Shown one piece after another: positions 1 to 8,294 of a DNA stretch of 64,000 bases; within the stretch, counting starts at the first letter, position 1, and each line of letters opens with the position of its first letter. The position numbers and the translations under genes are program-made. The DNA lies in NCBI RefSeq assembly GCF_013409255.1, contig NZ_JACCAS010000001.1, positions 4,464,001 through 4,528,000 on the forward strand, written 5' to 3'. Below the pieces are notes generated by a model that was given only the letters and a program-made list of their open reading frames with translations, searched no databases and was not told the origin of the DNA. This stretch comes from Paraburkholderia bryophila. GTDB lineage: Bacteria; Pseudomonadota; Gammaproteobacteria; Burkholderiales; Burkholderiaceae.

Positions 1-1
1 G

Positions 2-259
2 TCCCGATGCGTCGACGGGATCACCGCCAATCGCGACCGGTTGCGTGCGATCGTTGAAAACTCGATTGGAATCGTGACCGCGCTCAACCCATACATCGGC
101 TATACACATGCGACGGAAGTCGCGCAGGAAGCGCTAGCTTCCGGTCGAAGCGTGGCGGAGATCGTGGTGGAAAAAGGACTGTTGAGTCAGGCGCAACTCG
201 ATGAGATTTTGCAGCCTGCGATGTTGACTCAGCCGAGGAAGGTGGGATCCGTGTCGTAA
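2..259 (+). CDS. aspA: aspartate ammonia-lyase, C-terminal end (partial)
   Basis: The window opens inside this gene; the reading frame is open from base 2 and ends at a TAA at 257-259. The 85 visible residues form the C-terminal domain of the aspartase/fumarase superfamily: CVDGITAN, VENSIGIVTALNPYIGY and a closing segment with LDEILQPAMLT. The enzyme deaminates L-aspartate to fumarate and ammonia in the cytosol. Aspartase is preferred over class II fumarase because the VDGITAN and EKGLL/LDEIL segments resemble aspartases, whereas fumarase C usually has a VEGIEPN-type segment. The catalytic SS loop lies upstream of the window, so the call depends on the tail alone. Confidence 0.85.
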   Translation, partial: SRCVDGITANRDRLRAIVENSIGIVTALNPYIGYTHATEVAQEALASGRSVAEIVVEKGLLSQAQLDEILQPAMLTQPRKVGSVS

Positions 260-606
260 GAGTAGATTAACCGGCGTCGCATGTGACGCCGCTGGTTATC
301 TGTTGACTTCAGGTCCGGTGCGAGACGATCGCGCTGGCTTGCAAAGGCTGCGTCGTTATCTGACGCGAACTGCTACATCCTGGCCTGCAACAAGGTACAT
401 CTGTGCTTCTAAGCGGAGAGTTCTTGCGCGAGAGCGCGAGGCATTCGTGGCGCTATTGAGTGTTGCGTACGAAAAAGGCCGGAATCATAAGCCCTTGGGC
501 GTTTCTCTCAATGACGATTCAGCATGATCCAATGCGTTCGCGGCATGTCATGCGATCATTCGACACCTACCCATGAACGCTGCGTGCTTCCACCAGGAGC
601 AAATAG
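260..606. other. intergenic region, no supported gene
   Basis: This stretch of about 350 bases lies between the end of aspA and the serine hydrolase. A 74-codon open frame at 303-527 has no good ribosome binding site and an Arg-rich composition typical of chance frames in GC-rich DNA. No convincing terminator or promoter was found. Confidence 0.5.
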
Positions 607-2250
607 ATGTCGTCGATGGCTGCCGGAACACCTTCCAACGCGTACGCCGTTAAAGCCGCCGCTGTCGTCGCGCCATTCGTGGACGCCAACCTTTTTTCCG
701 GCCTGATTCTGGTCGCGCATCGGGGCAAGCCGATCTTCCACGAGGCATTCGGGCTGGCGAATCGAGAATGGATGATCGCCAACACGCCGGATACCCGATT
801 CCGGATCGGCTCCATTACCAAGCAGTTCACGGCGACGGCCATCGTTCTGCTTGCCGGGCGCGGCAAACTCAATCTCGCGGATCCGGTGTCGACGCATTAC
901 GCAAATGCGCCCGAGAGTTGGTGTGACATCACCATTCATCAGTTGCTGACACACACATCGGGCATTCCTTCATACACGGGTCGTCCGGACTTCGTTTCGC
1001 ACATTGGGCGGATTGACCATACACCCGAGCAGATTCTCGATCTGGTGCGTGACTTGCCACTGGAATTCACACCCGGTGAGCGTTTCTCCTATTGCAATAG
1101 CGGCTATGCGCTACTCGGCCTGATCGTGGAAAAAGTAAGCGGCCAGATTTACTCCGCATTTCTGCAGAGTGAGATCTTCGATCCACTCGGTATGAGCAAT
1201 ACGGGCTACGACGAGACTCGCGCTATTCTTCCGCGGCGGGCGGCGGGCTATGAGCGCCACGGGGGAAAGTGGATCAACGCGCTTTTCTCCGCGATGAGCG
1301 TCCCGTATGCCGCCGGCGGCCTTTATTCGACGGCCGACGATCTTCTGCGCTGGACCGAGGCACTTTCAAACGGGAAAGTCATCAGCGCGGGCTCGCTGGA
1401 CGAGATGCTGCGCGATCATGGCCACGGGTACGGTTACGGCTGGTTCATCGTCAATCGATCCGACCGTCGCTTGCATCATCATGGCGGAGGAATCAACGGC
1501 TTCGTGTGTGCACTGGACCGCTACCCGGACGACGAACTGACGGTCGTCGTTCTGTCGAATCTTCAACATGCCATTATTCCCGCGATCGCGGAGCGGCTGG
1601 CGAACCTGCACTTCGGACGCCATGAACCGCGCGCAAGCGTGCCGATCGATCCGCCGCTGCTGGAGACCTACACGGGTTGCTATCGACTGGGACCGAAGTA
1701 CTTTGTTCGGGTCACTACCGAAGCGGGCGCGCTGAACATTCACGCTCGCGGACAGGAGCCGTTGCGGCTAGCGTACGCGGGCGCCGATAGCTTCTTCTGC
1801 CAGGTTCGGGACATGCAGATCGATTTCCAGCGCGCCGACGAAGGCAGCGTCGTCGCGCTAGTGGACCGCGAGCGCGGTCGTGACTTCGTGGCTCATCGAG
1901 TGGACGAAGCGCTTGTGCAGCAGATTGAACAGGCGCCGCTGCAAGGCGCCGACCATGCCGGGGCGGAAGCGCGGGACTTCGCCCACTATGCCGGATGGTA
2001 TCGGCTCAGCGCTTATATGGACCTTGAAGTGACCTGCGATGCAGGGCAGATCCATGTTCAGGCCACCGGTCAGGAAAAGTTGGCAACCGTTTATCGCGGC
2101 ATGCGCCGTTTCGAGCTGGTAGGTCCAGTCACCGCCGCTGTGACATTCGAACTCGACGGCGACGGCACGGTGTGCAATCTGATCCTGCATCAGGCCGGGG
2201 TGGATTGGCGTGGTTTCAGGCTGAGCGAGGCAAACCGCCCAGCCCAATAG
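607..2250 (+). CDS. serine hydrolase, beta-lactamase/penicillin-binding (class C-like) family
   Basis: The 547-residue protein has a beta-lactamase fold domain in residues 15-340. It shows the SxxK nucleophile motif (S69-I-T-K72), the Y-x-N motif (Y162-C-N164) and a histidine-glycine third motif (H292-G-G). These are the three active-site elements of class C beta-lactamases, DD-peptidases and esterases of this superfamily. Residues 350-547 form a C-terminal extension that looks like two copies of a small beta-rich lipocalin-like domain, each opening with a Y-x-G-x-Y/W-R segment, as in many D-aminopeptidase-type relatives. No clear signal peptide is visible, so a cytosolic place is likely. An AGGAG at 594-598 supports the ATG. 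The substrate (peptide, ester or lactam) cannot be told from sequence. Confidence 0.85.
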   Translation: MSSMAAGTPSNAYAVKAAAVVAPFVDANLFSGLILVAHRGKPIFHEAFGLANREWMIANTPDTRFRIGSITKQFTATAIVLLAGRGKLNLADPVSTHYANAPESWCDITIHQLLTHTSGIPSYTGRPDFVSHIGRIDHTPEQILDLVRDLPLEFTPGERFSYCNSGYALLGLIVEKVSGQIYSAFLQSEIFDPLGMSNTGYDETRAILPRRAAGYERHGGKWINALFSAMSVPYAAGGLYSTADDLLRWTEALSNGKVISAGSLDEMLRDHGHGYGYGWFIVNRSDRRLHHHGGGINGFVCALDRYPDDELTVVVLSNLQHAIIPAIAERLANLHFGRHEPRASVPIDPPLLETYTGCYRLGPKYFVRVTTEAGALNIHARGQEPLRLAYAGADSFFCQVRDMQIDFQRADEGSVVALVDRERGRDFVAHRVDEALVQQIEQAPLQGADHAGAEARDFAHYAGWYRLSAYMDLEVTCDAGQIHVQATGQEKLATVYRGMRRFELVGPVTAAVTFELDGDGTVCNLILHQAGVDWRGFRLSEANRPAQ

Positions 2251-2477
2251 ACTCCTATAGCCGCACCGATTGGTCAATAGAGACGTGTGCTCAATTGCTC
2301 ATCGGCGACGCCAGTCCGATACTCGCCGTAACGTCCCCTCGCTCATAAAAATCATGGCCATGCCAACGATGAGAGCAGACCTATTCGACGCCGCGCGTTC
2401 CCGGTTCTTATCCGGGTTTGCCCGCAAGATTCAGGGCACCGCCGGCACAGGGGCCGCGAGACTCAAGGGAGCCTGAC

Positions 2478-3065
2478 ATGGCGTACACCGATCTGGCGGT
2501 ACTTGGGGGAGTCGGGGTGCTCGCACTGGCTTGCCTCACCGTATGCGGCGTGTATGTGTACTGGGGCAGCGACCGATATCGCCATCGGCAGCGGCGACGC
2601 GCGGCGCAAAAAAGCGTCGCCCAGTTGGTGGCTCCAGATAACAAAAAGCTTACAGGAGCGCGCGCAACCATGGGTACGGAACTCAGTCACCTTTGCAAGA
2701 CCTCCCTGTATCGGGCCGTGTTCAGCCATGATCGCGACGAGAGCGTCGTGTTTCTGAGCGCCGACAGCCGCGACGACGCGCGAGCGCGCGCGGCCGCCGC
2801 GCTAGCCGCGATTCATCGCCTCGAAGTCCAGGAAGTGACGCTCAGTAATCTCGCTTCGTTTCGCGAGCTGGTCGACATCGGCGTTAGCGACGATGAAGAC
2901 ATGCGGATCTTCGAGCTGGCGTGGAAAGGGCCGCAGGTCAGCGCATGGGCCGAGCATCCGCTGTTTCTGATCAACGATCCGAGTCTGCTCGGCAAGTGGG
3001 CTGAGCTCTATGCGGATCTGGCGCGGGAAGTCGCGCTTGCCGCGATCGATCGGGCGCGAGGCTAA
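2478..3065 (+). CDS. hypothetical membrane-anchored protein
   Basis: The 195-residue product is not recognised. One hydrophobic segment at residues 7-28 (LAVLGGVGVLALACLTVCGV) is followed by a basic stretch (YRHRQRRRAAQK), which suggests an N-terminal membrane anchor with a cytoplasmic body. The remainder is soluble, with an Ala/Arg-rich helix near residues 90-115 and several Trp residues in the last third. The ATG at 2478 was chosen because AAGGGAG precedes it at a normal distance; a longer frame from 2418 has no such site. It stands alone between the serine hydrolase and a convergent cupin gene. No function is proposed. Confidence 0.65.
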   Translation: MAYTDLAVLGGVGVLALACLTVCGVYVYWGSDRYRHRQRRRAAQKSVAQLVAPDNKKLTGARATMGTELSHLCKTSLYRAVFSHDRDESVVFLSADSRDDARARAAAALAAIHRLEVQEVTLSNLASFRELVDIGVSDDEDMRIFELAWKGPQVSAWAEHPLFLINDPSLLGKWAELYADLAREVALAAIDRARG

Positions 3066-3094
3066 CAACGCCACCTCCCCAGCAGCGCTCGGTG

Positions 3095-3124
3095 ATTGTC
3101 AGGGCGCATGCGCGCCCTGACAAT
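3095..3124. terminator. hairpin between convergent genes
   Basis: A perfect 13-bp stem (3095-3107 with 3112-3124) and a 4-base loop sit between a plus-strand and a minus-strand gene that converge. There is no clear T-run on either side, so it may act as a weak or factor-assisted bidirectional terminator. Confidence 0.5.
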
Positions 3125-3141
3125 CCTCGCCGCCGCCGCTA

Positions 3142-3594
3142 TTACTTCTTGTCCACCGTCACCAGATCCTTGTCCTTGCTGTCCGCGACGAAAATAGCGA
3201 GCAGCTTGGCGGGTTCGGTGTCGCTCGCATTCTCGCTGACGGTGTGATGGGCGCCCGGCTTTTCGGTCCAATGCTCGCCGGCGTGATAGACGTGCGTTTC
3301 GCCGCCGTTGACCTGACTGCGGATCGCGCCGGACAGCACGTAGCCGACCACGAACGCCTGACCATGTCGATGCGCGGGCGTCTTGCCGCCAGGCGCGTAG
3401 TCGACGATCAACGCGGTCATCGTCTTGCCCGGCACGTTGGCGATCGGTTCGACGAAAGCCGGCGCGATGGTTTCGCGCGGCGCGGCGGAGGAAGCGGCGG
3501 GGGCCGAGGCTTCTGCGGCGTAGACGGTTTGCGAAGCGGTGGCAACCGAGAGAGCGGCGAACGTCGTCGCCGTGATGAGTGAACGGAGGTTCAT
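3142..3594 (-). CDS. secreted cupin-domain protein
   Basis: The 150-residue protein has a signal peptide (MNLRSLITATTFAALSVA... with a likely cut after VYAA near residue 27) and an Ala/Ser-rich spacer. One cupin domain follows, from about residue 55 to 140. The first cupin motif is visible as PAHRHGQAFVV (H75, H77) and the second as GAHHTV (H113 or H114), enough for a mononuclear metal site. Small periplasmic cupins of this sort are often annotated only by fold. The ATG has an AGG(C)AGGAA ribosome site. It is alone on its strand, 113 bp beyond the end of azoR. Substrate and metal are unknown. Confidence 0.75.
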   Translation of the reverse strand: MNLRSLITATTFAALSVATASQTVYAAEASAPAASSAAPRETIAPAFVEPIANVPGKTMTALIVDYAPGGKTPAHRHGQAFVVGYVLSGAIRSQVNGGETHVYHAGEHWTEKPGAHHTVSENASDTEPAKLLAIFVADSKDKDLVTVDKK

Positions 3595-3707
3595 GATGAG
3601 TTTCCTGCCTGAATGATTTCAATGGCCGTTTTAACGGCGACACGCTTCCCGACGATTCGAATCGCGAATCGTCCAATACGTCAGTACGGGAAGTAGTTCG
3701 ACTGCTA

Positions 3708-4376
3708 TTACGCAGTCAGCGACGCTTCGTCAGCTTCGACTTGCGACGGCTCATTCGCCCATTGCGCGGCGACGGCGTCCAGTTCACGATGCGCGCGTTC
3801 GAGCGCTTCGATGCGAGCTTGCTGATCCGAGAACTGCAGCGGCTGCGCATCGACGAACGTGGGGTTCGCCACGCCGATGAATCCGAACGCGGCCTTCAAT
3901 GCCGGTGTGAGCGCATCCATCGACGAGAACGGGGCGGCGCGCAGATCCGCACCGCGACTCGTAATGAAGACGGTTTTTTGCCGCTGAAGTTGCCCTTCGA
4001 TACGGCCGTCTTCGGTATTCACGTACGTGAGCCCGGTGCGCGTGATGTTGTCGATATAGGCCTTGAACGCGGACGGCATCGACCAGTTGTACATCGGCAT
4101 GGCGAAAATCAGCGCGTCGGCATCGAGCAGGCGCCGGCACAGCGCGTCCGAAGCCGCCAACGTCTCCTTCATGGCCGGTGTGCGCTCCTGCTCCGGCGTG
4201 TAGGTGGCAATCGCAAACGCTTCGGTGACGTGCGCGGGTATGTCGACCGTGACGTCCAGATAATCGATGTCGAGCTCCACGCCTTCACTGCGCAACCGTT
4301 CGATGAAATAGCGGCTCAATGCGCGCGAATTGGAACGTTCGCGCTTGGCGCTCGCGTCGACGTGCAGGACCTTCAT
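3708..4376 (-). CDS. azoR: FMN-dependent NADH:quinone/azo oxidoreductase
   Basis: The 222-residue protein is a flavodoxin-like AzoR/AcpD family member. It has the N-terminal phosphate-binding segment (MKVLHVDASAK..SNSRALS), the FMN-binding MPMYNWSMPSAFKAYID segment near residue 95, and the SRGAD segment near residue 140. Family members use NADH to reduce quinones and azo compounds by two electrons, in the cytosol as homodimers. The ATG at 4376 is preceded by AAGGAGAG and overlaps the stop of the upstream Rrf2-type regulator by four bases (ATGA). The two are therefore almost certainly one transcript with translational coupling, and the regulator probably controls this operon. A longer frame reading back to 4895 merely shadows the regulator. 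Confidence 0.9.
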   Translation of the reverse strand: MKVLHVDASAKRERSNSRALSRYFIERLRSEGVELDIDYLDVTVDIPAHVTEAFAIATYTPEQERTPAMKETLAASDALCRRLLDADALIFAMPMYNWSMPSAFKAYIDNITRTGLTYVNTEDGRIEGQLQRQKTVFITSRGADLRAAPFSSMDALTPALKAAFGFIGVANPTFVDAQPLQFSDQQARIEALERAHRELDAVAAQWANEPSQVEADEASLTA

Positions 4377-4933
4377 GACTTCTCTCCTTGATGTGCATTT
4401 CGATGAGGATTGCCGCTTTCGCTGCGGCGTGTGGACGAGCGGTGCCCGAGCCACTTGACGACCTGATGCCCGTACGCGGCGGGCGCTTTTTCGACCGTGC
4501 GTGTCGCCAGATCGGCTAGCGAATGCGCGGCGAGGGATTCGGTCATGCGCTTTTCGGCGTCCAGCATCACGGCATGGATCGAGCACACGCCGCGCGTGGC
4601 CCATGCCGGCGGCTTGTCGCCGAACACCGCGCAATTCGCGCGGATTTCGCGGCAATCGAACAGCGCCTTGTTGCCGTCGATCGCATTCACGACGTCGAGC
4701 ACGCTGATCTCGGCCGCCGGCCGCGCCAGCCGGAAACCGCCCCGCACGCCCTCGGTCGCCGCGACGATGCCGGCCCGCGAGAGCTTGGTGAACAGCTTGG
4801 CGACGTACTCCACCGGCACGCCCTGAAGCTCCGCGAGATCTTTCGCGCTGGCGTCGCTCACGCCCGCAGCGGGATCGCTGAGATAGAGCAGGCAATGCAA
4901 CCCATACTCGACACCTGTGCTGATGTGTGACAT
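4373..4933 (-). CDS. Rrf2-family transcriptional regulator
   Basis: The 186-residue protein has the N-terminal Rrf2 winged helix (residues 1-80, with the VPVEYVAKLFTKLSRAGIV recognition region and GVRGGFRLARP wing). Three cysteines (C94, C101, C117) lie in the zone that binds an Fe-S cluster in IscR and NsrR. The spacings of 6 and 15 residues differ from the tighter patterns of IscR and NsrR, so a redox or cluster role is possible but not assured. It is the first gene of a two-gene operon with azoR (4-base overlap), which fits local control of a quinone-stress enzyme. A GGAG lies eight bases before the ATG. The Arg/Ser-rich last 35 residues have no family counterpart that I recognise. Confidence 0.85.
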   Translation of the reverse strand: MSHISTGVEYGLHCLLYLSDPAAGVSDASAKDLAELQGVPVEYVAKLFTKLSRAGIVAATEGVRGGFRLARPAAEISVLDVVNAIDGNKALFDCREIRANCAVFGDKPPAWATRGVCSIHAVMLDAEKRMTESLAAHSLADLATRTVEKAPAAYGHQVVKWLGHRSSTRRSESGNPHRNAHQGEKS

Positions 4934-5193
4934 TTCCTTAACTCCGACTCATGATATCGTAGTTAGAAATGTAATCGACTTTGGGCTCAGGTGCAACCCC
5001 AGGTTTCTGGAACAGATTGTTGCTTGATCGTGGGGATGAGGGCTCGGCGGCGGCGCTGAGTTCGGCAGGTCTCGTGCGGCAGGGCACAGATTAGGCGGTG
5101 CGTCGGCTGCGGCAAATAGCCGGTTCCGGCGATTTTCAGGTGACCAGCGCGGAGCAGAGCGCGATGGTGGTTTAGATGTGGGGATTTACGCAA

Positions 5194-5221
5194 TTCGGGA
5201 GCGACGAGCCGCGCTCCCGAA
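5194..5221 (-). terminator. possible terminator of hmp
   Basis: A 10-bp stem (5194-5203 with 5212-5221) with an 8-base loop lies 24 bases beyond the hmp stop codon on the minus strand. The T-run is poor, so the call is tentative. The rest of the 4934-5244 gap holds the start region of the Rrf2 gene and no other gene. Confidence 0.4.
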
Positions 5222-5244
5222 TCGGTCTTGTGCGAAGAGCGGTG

Positions 5245-6426
5245 TTATTCGAGCGCCGCGGCCGGACCGAAGAACTCGTAGCGGCTTTGCGACTCCGGCA
5301 CGCCGACCGCCTTCAGATGCTTCTTCATGGCTTTCATGAAGGCGATCGGGCCGAGAAAATAGACATCGACGTCGCGCGTTGTCGGCAGCCAGCGATCCAG
5401 CCGCGCCTCGTCGAGATAGCCGATCCCGTGCGCGTCGGCGTCCTGCGCGCGGCGCTGTTCATAGCAGTAGAAGCGCTTCAGTTGCGGATGACGCGCGGCC
5501 AGTTGATCGATCGTGTCGCGGAACGCATGCACGCCACCGTGCCGCGCCGAATGGATGAAATGCACCGGACGTCCGCTGCCGAGCGCAGCCTGCAACATCG
5601 CCAGTGTCGGGGTGATGCCGACGCCGCCGCTGATCAGCACGAGCGGTTTGTCGCCGGGTTGAAGGGTGAAATCGCCGGCCGGCGCGAACAGGTCCAGCGT
5701 ATCGTTTTCGGCGATCTGCTCGTGCAGGTAATTCGACACCTTGCCATTCGGCTCGCGCTTTACGCTGATGCGGTACTCGCGGCCATCGGCCATGGCCGAC
5801 AGCGAATAGTTGCGGCGCACTTCAACGCCGTCTATCACGAGCCGTACGCCGATGTACTGGCCAGGCTCGAACGCGAGCAACTCGCGGCCGTCGTCGGGCC
5901 GCAGATGGAACGACGTGATCTCGTCGCTCTCGCGCACCTTGCGGGCCACGCGGAACAGCCGCGTGCCGCGCCATCCGCCCGGCGCCGCTTCTCTGCTGGC
6001 GTACATCGTTTCTTCGATGCCGATCAGCAGATCGGCGAGTTGCTGATACGCGGCGGCCCACGCTTCGATCACCGCGTCGGTGGCGATCTCCGCGCCGAGC
6101 ACTTCGCGGATGGAGCGCAGCAGGCACTGGCCGACAATCGGATAGTGCTCGGGCAGGATATTCAGCGCGACGTGCTTGTTGGTGATTTGTCCGACGAGGC
6201 CGCCGAGTTGATCGAGCTTGTCGATATGGCGCGCGTACATCAGCACGCCGTTGGCGAGGGCGCGTTGCTGCGCGCCGCTGGCCTGATTCGCCTGGTTGAA
6301 CAGCGGGCGCACCTCGGGATGCTCATTGATCAGCAGGTCGTAGAAGTGCGTGGTCAGCGCTTCGCCGCCGCTTTCGAGAAGCGGCACGGTGGCTTTGACG
6401 ATGGCGCGATGGTCGGGGGAAAGCAT
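5245..6426 (-). CDS. hmp: flavohaemoprotein, nitric oxide dioxygenase
   Basis: The 393-residue protein has the full Hmp layout: an N-terminal globin domain (1-140), an FAD-binding barrel (about 150-255, with RNYSLS) and a C-terminal NAD domain (about 265-393, with VLISGGVGITPTLAML). In the globin, Y29 (B10 position) and the proximal H85 (NKHVAL) are present. The enzyme oxidises NO to nitrate using O2 and NAD(P)H in the cytosol. It is divergent from norR, the NO-responsive sigma-54 activator, and a sigma-54 type promoter lies 58 bases upstream of its ATG. Length matches the family norm of about 395. Confidence 0.96.
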   Translation of the reverse strand: MLSPDHRAIVKATVPLLESGGEALTTHFYDLLINEHPEVRPLFNQANQASGAQQRALANGVLMYARHIDKLDQLGGLVGQITNKHVALNILPEHYPIVGQCLLRSIREVLGAEIATDAVIEAWAAAYQQLADLLIGIEETMYASREAAPGGWRGTRLFRVARKVRESDEITSFHLRPDDGRELLAFEPGQYIGVRLVIDGVEVRRNYSLSAMADGREYRISVKREPNGKVSNYLHEQIAENDTLDLFAPAGDFTLQPGDKPLVLISGGVGITPTLAMLQAALGSGRPVHFIHSARHGGVHAFRDTIDQLAARHPQLKRFYCYEQRRAQDADAHGIGYLDEARLDRWLPTTRDVDVYFLGPIAFMKAMKKHLKAVGVPESQSRYEFFGPAAALE

Positions 6427-6483
6427 GGATGAGTCCTCGTGGTGAGTGGATGACGGGCCGCGACGCGGCCGATGCCTTCTCTA

Positions 6484-6499
6484 TCCATGTTTCGTGCCA
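6484..6499 (-). promoter_or_regulatory. sigma-54 type promoter of hmp
   Basis: Read on the minus strand, TGGCACGAAACATGGA matches the -24/-12 consensus TGGCACG-N4-TTGCW: the -24 GG and whole TGGCACG block are exact, while the -12 element has GG in place of GC. It lies 58 bases before the hmp start, in the 112-base gap shared with norR. This fits NorR-driven transcription of hmp. I could not place three clear NorR operators (GT-N7-AC) upstream. Confidence 0.65.
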
Positions 6500-6538
6500 G
6501 GTGTAAAATCCAGATAAATCAACGAGATAATTTTTGAT

Positions 6539-8122
6539 ATGGTCGATTCGACTCTGGTTAAAGAGACTCCATTAGCAGTCGGATTGACTGCGCGGGCGGT
6601 GCTGGACGTGCTGACGCCGCTGATCCAGGATCTGTCGCGCGAGCTGTCCGACAGCGAGCGCTTTCGCCGCTTGTTGAGCAGCCTGCGCACGCTGTTTCCC
6701 GGCGACGCGGCGGCGCTGCTGCGCCTTGAAGGCGACACGCTGGTGCCGCTCGCCATCGACGGCTTGAGCAGCGATACGCTCGGGCGGCGCTTTCGCGTCA
6801 GCGAGCATCCGCGCTTCGCGCAATTGCTATCGCGACCCGAGCCGACCCGGTTCGCCGCCGACTCCGATTTGCCCGACCCCTACGACGGCCTGGTGCAGGG
6901 CGTGGCGGGGCATCTCGAGGTCCACGATTGCCTGGGCTGTCCGCTGTTGATCGGCGGCCGCCCGTGGGGGCTTCTCACTCTCGACGCGTTGAACCCGGCA
7001 CGCTTCGACGCGATCGATATGGCTTCGCTGCAGGCCTTCCTGAGTCTCGCGGCAGCGACCGTCAGCGTGGTGGAGCGCATCGACACGCTGGCGCGCACCG
7101 GCGAAGAAGAGCGGCGGCGTGCCGAAGCGTATCGGCAGGCGAGCGGCCAGAGCCGTCGCGAAATGGTCGGCAGCAGCGAGTCGCACAAACATCTGATCGA
7201 AGAAATCGAAGTGGTCGCCGGCAGCGATCTGACCGTGCTGATTACCGGCGAGACCGGGGTCGGCAAGGAACTCGTGGCGAACGCGATTCACGCGCTGTCG
7301 TCGCGGGCCGGCAAGCCGATGATCAGCCTCAACTGCGCGGCGTTGCCGGATACGCTGGTGGAAAGCGAATTGTTCGGGCATGTGCGAGGCGCGTTTTCCG
7401 GCGCGTCGTCGGACCGGCGCGGCAAATTCGAACTGGCCGACGGCGGCACGCTGTTTCTGGACGAGGTCGGCGAATTACCGCTCGCCGTGCAAGCCAAGTT
7501 GTTGCGCGTGCTGCAAAACGGTCAATTGCAGCGCATCGGCTCGGATCACGAACACAAGGTCGACGTCCGCCTGATCGCCGCGACGAATCGCGATCTCGCC
7601 GAAGAGGTGAGGGCAGGTCGCTTTCGTGCCGACTTCTATCACCGTCTCAGTGTCTATCCGTTGCGTGTGCCGCCGTTGCGCGAACGCGGCCGGGACGTGT
7701 TGTTGCTGGCGGGCTTTTTCCTCGAAGAAAACCGCTCGCGTCTCGGCTTGCTGAGTCTGCGTCTCGCGGCCGACGCGCAAGCCGCGCTATTGCGTTATCC
7801 CTGGCCGGGCAACGTGCGCGAACTCGAACATCTGATTGGACGTAGCGCGCTCAAGGCGCTGGCGAGCAATCGCGAACGTCGGCGGATTCTCACGCTGAAT
7901 GCGGCGGATTTCGCTTTTTCCGGCGCGCTCGGCGGCGAACCGCAGGAAGCCGTGCCGGCCATCGTGGAGAAGGATTTTCGCAGCGCGGTGACGGCGTTCG
8001 AACGGAGTATCGTGGTCGAGACGTTGGAGCGGCATCAGCAGAATTGGGCGGCGGCGGCGCGTGAACTTGGCCTCGATCGCGCGAACCTCAACCGGCTCGC
8101 GAAGCGGCTCGGCTTGAAGTAG
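6539..8122 (+). CDS. norR: NO-responsive sigma-54 activator NorR
   Basis: The 527-residue protein has the NorR layout: an N-terminal GAF domain (about 20-185, with the DCLGCPLLI segment), a central AAA+ sigma-54 activator domain (about 205-435) and a C-terminal Fis-type HTH (about 475-527, [15 protein letters not shown]). Walker A is GETGVGKE, Walker B is [12 protein letters not shown]. The sigma-54 contact loop reads GAFSGA (284-289) where most family members have GAFTGA. In NorR, NO binding to a non-haem iron in the GAF domain relieves inhibition of the ATPase. Divergent hmp with a sigma-54 promoter is the obvious target. The ATG has only a weak ribosome site. Confidence 0.93.
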   Translation: MVDSTLVKETPLAVGLTARAVLDVLTPLIQDLSRELSDSERFRRLLSSLRTLFPGDAAALLRLEGDTLVPLAIDGLSSDTLGRRFRVSEHPRFAQLLSRPEPTRFAADSDLPDPYDGLVQGVAGHLEVHDCLGCPLLIGGRPWGLLTLDALNPARFDAIDMASLQAFLSLAAATVSVVERIDTLARTGEEERRRAEAYRQASGQSRREMVGSSESHKHLIEEIEVVAGSDLTVLITGETGVGKELVANAIHALSSRAGKPMISLNCAALPDTLVESELFGHVRGAFSGASSDRRGKFELADGGTLFLDEVGELPLAVQAKLLRVLQNGQLQRIGSDHEHKVDVRLIAATNRDLAEEVRAGRFRADFYHRLSVYPLRVPPLRERGRDVLLLAGFFLEENRSRLGLLSLRLAADAQAALLRYPWPGNVRELEHLIGRSALKALASNRERRRILTLNAADFAFSGALGGEPQEAVPAIVEKDFRSAVTAFERSIVVETLERHQQNWAAAARELGLDRANLNRLAKRLGLK

Positions 8123-8174
8123 CGCGGCCTGCCGGGAAGCGGGCGTGGCGCGCATCCCAGGTTAGACTTCGTGG

Positions 8175-8294
8175 ATGGAAAACATCGATCTAACCAGCGT
8201 GGTTCGTCGGCTGTCGCCGGGAACGCAATTCATCGCCGGCAAGCCGGCCGATGAAGACGTGTGGACGTTCAACGGAGAAGCAGATGAGCAGTGA
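8175..8294 (+). CDS. possible small ORF upstream of a hypothetical gene
   Basis: A 39-codon frame from the ATG at 8175 encodes a plausible, non-repetitive peptide (begins MENIDLTSVVRRLSPGTQF). It ends at a TGA at 8292-8294, overlapping the start of the next gene by 11 bases in another frame. That arrangement would allow translational coupling or a leader role. The ribosome site is weak and no homologue is recognised, so it may be a chance frame or the remnant of a longer gene. Confidence 0.25.
   Translation: MENIDLTSVVRRLSPGTQFIAGKPADEDVWTFNGEADEQ

Noticed and set aside
303..527. Open frame of 74 codons after aspA
   Set aside because: No ribosome site; Arg-rich composition of a chance frame.
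4940..4970. GATATC-centred palindrome upstream of the Rrf2 gene as its operator
   Set aside because: Beyond six bases the arms do not match; too weak to call.
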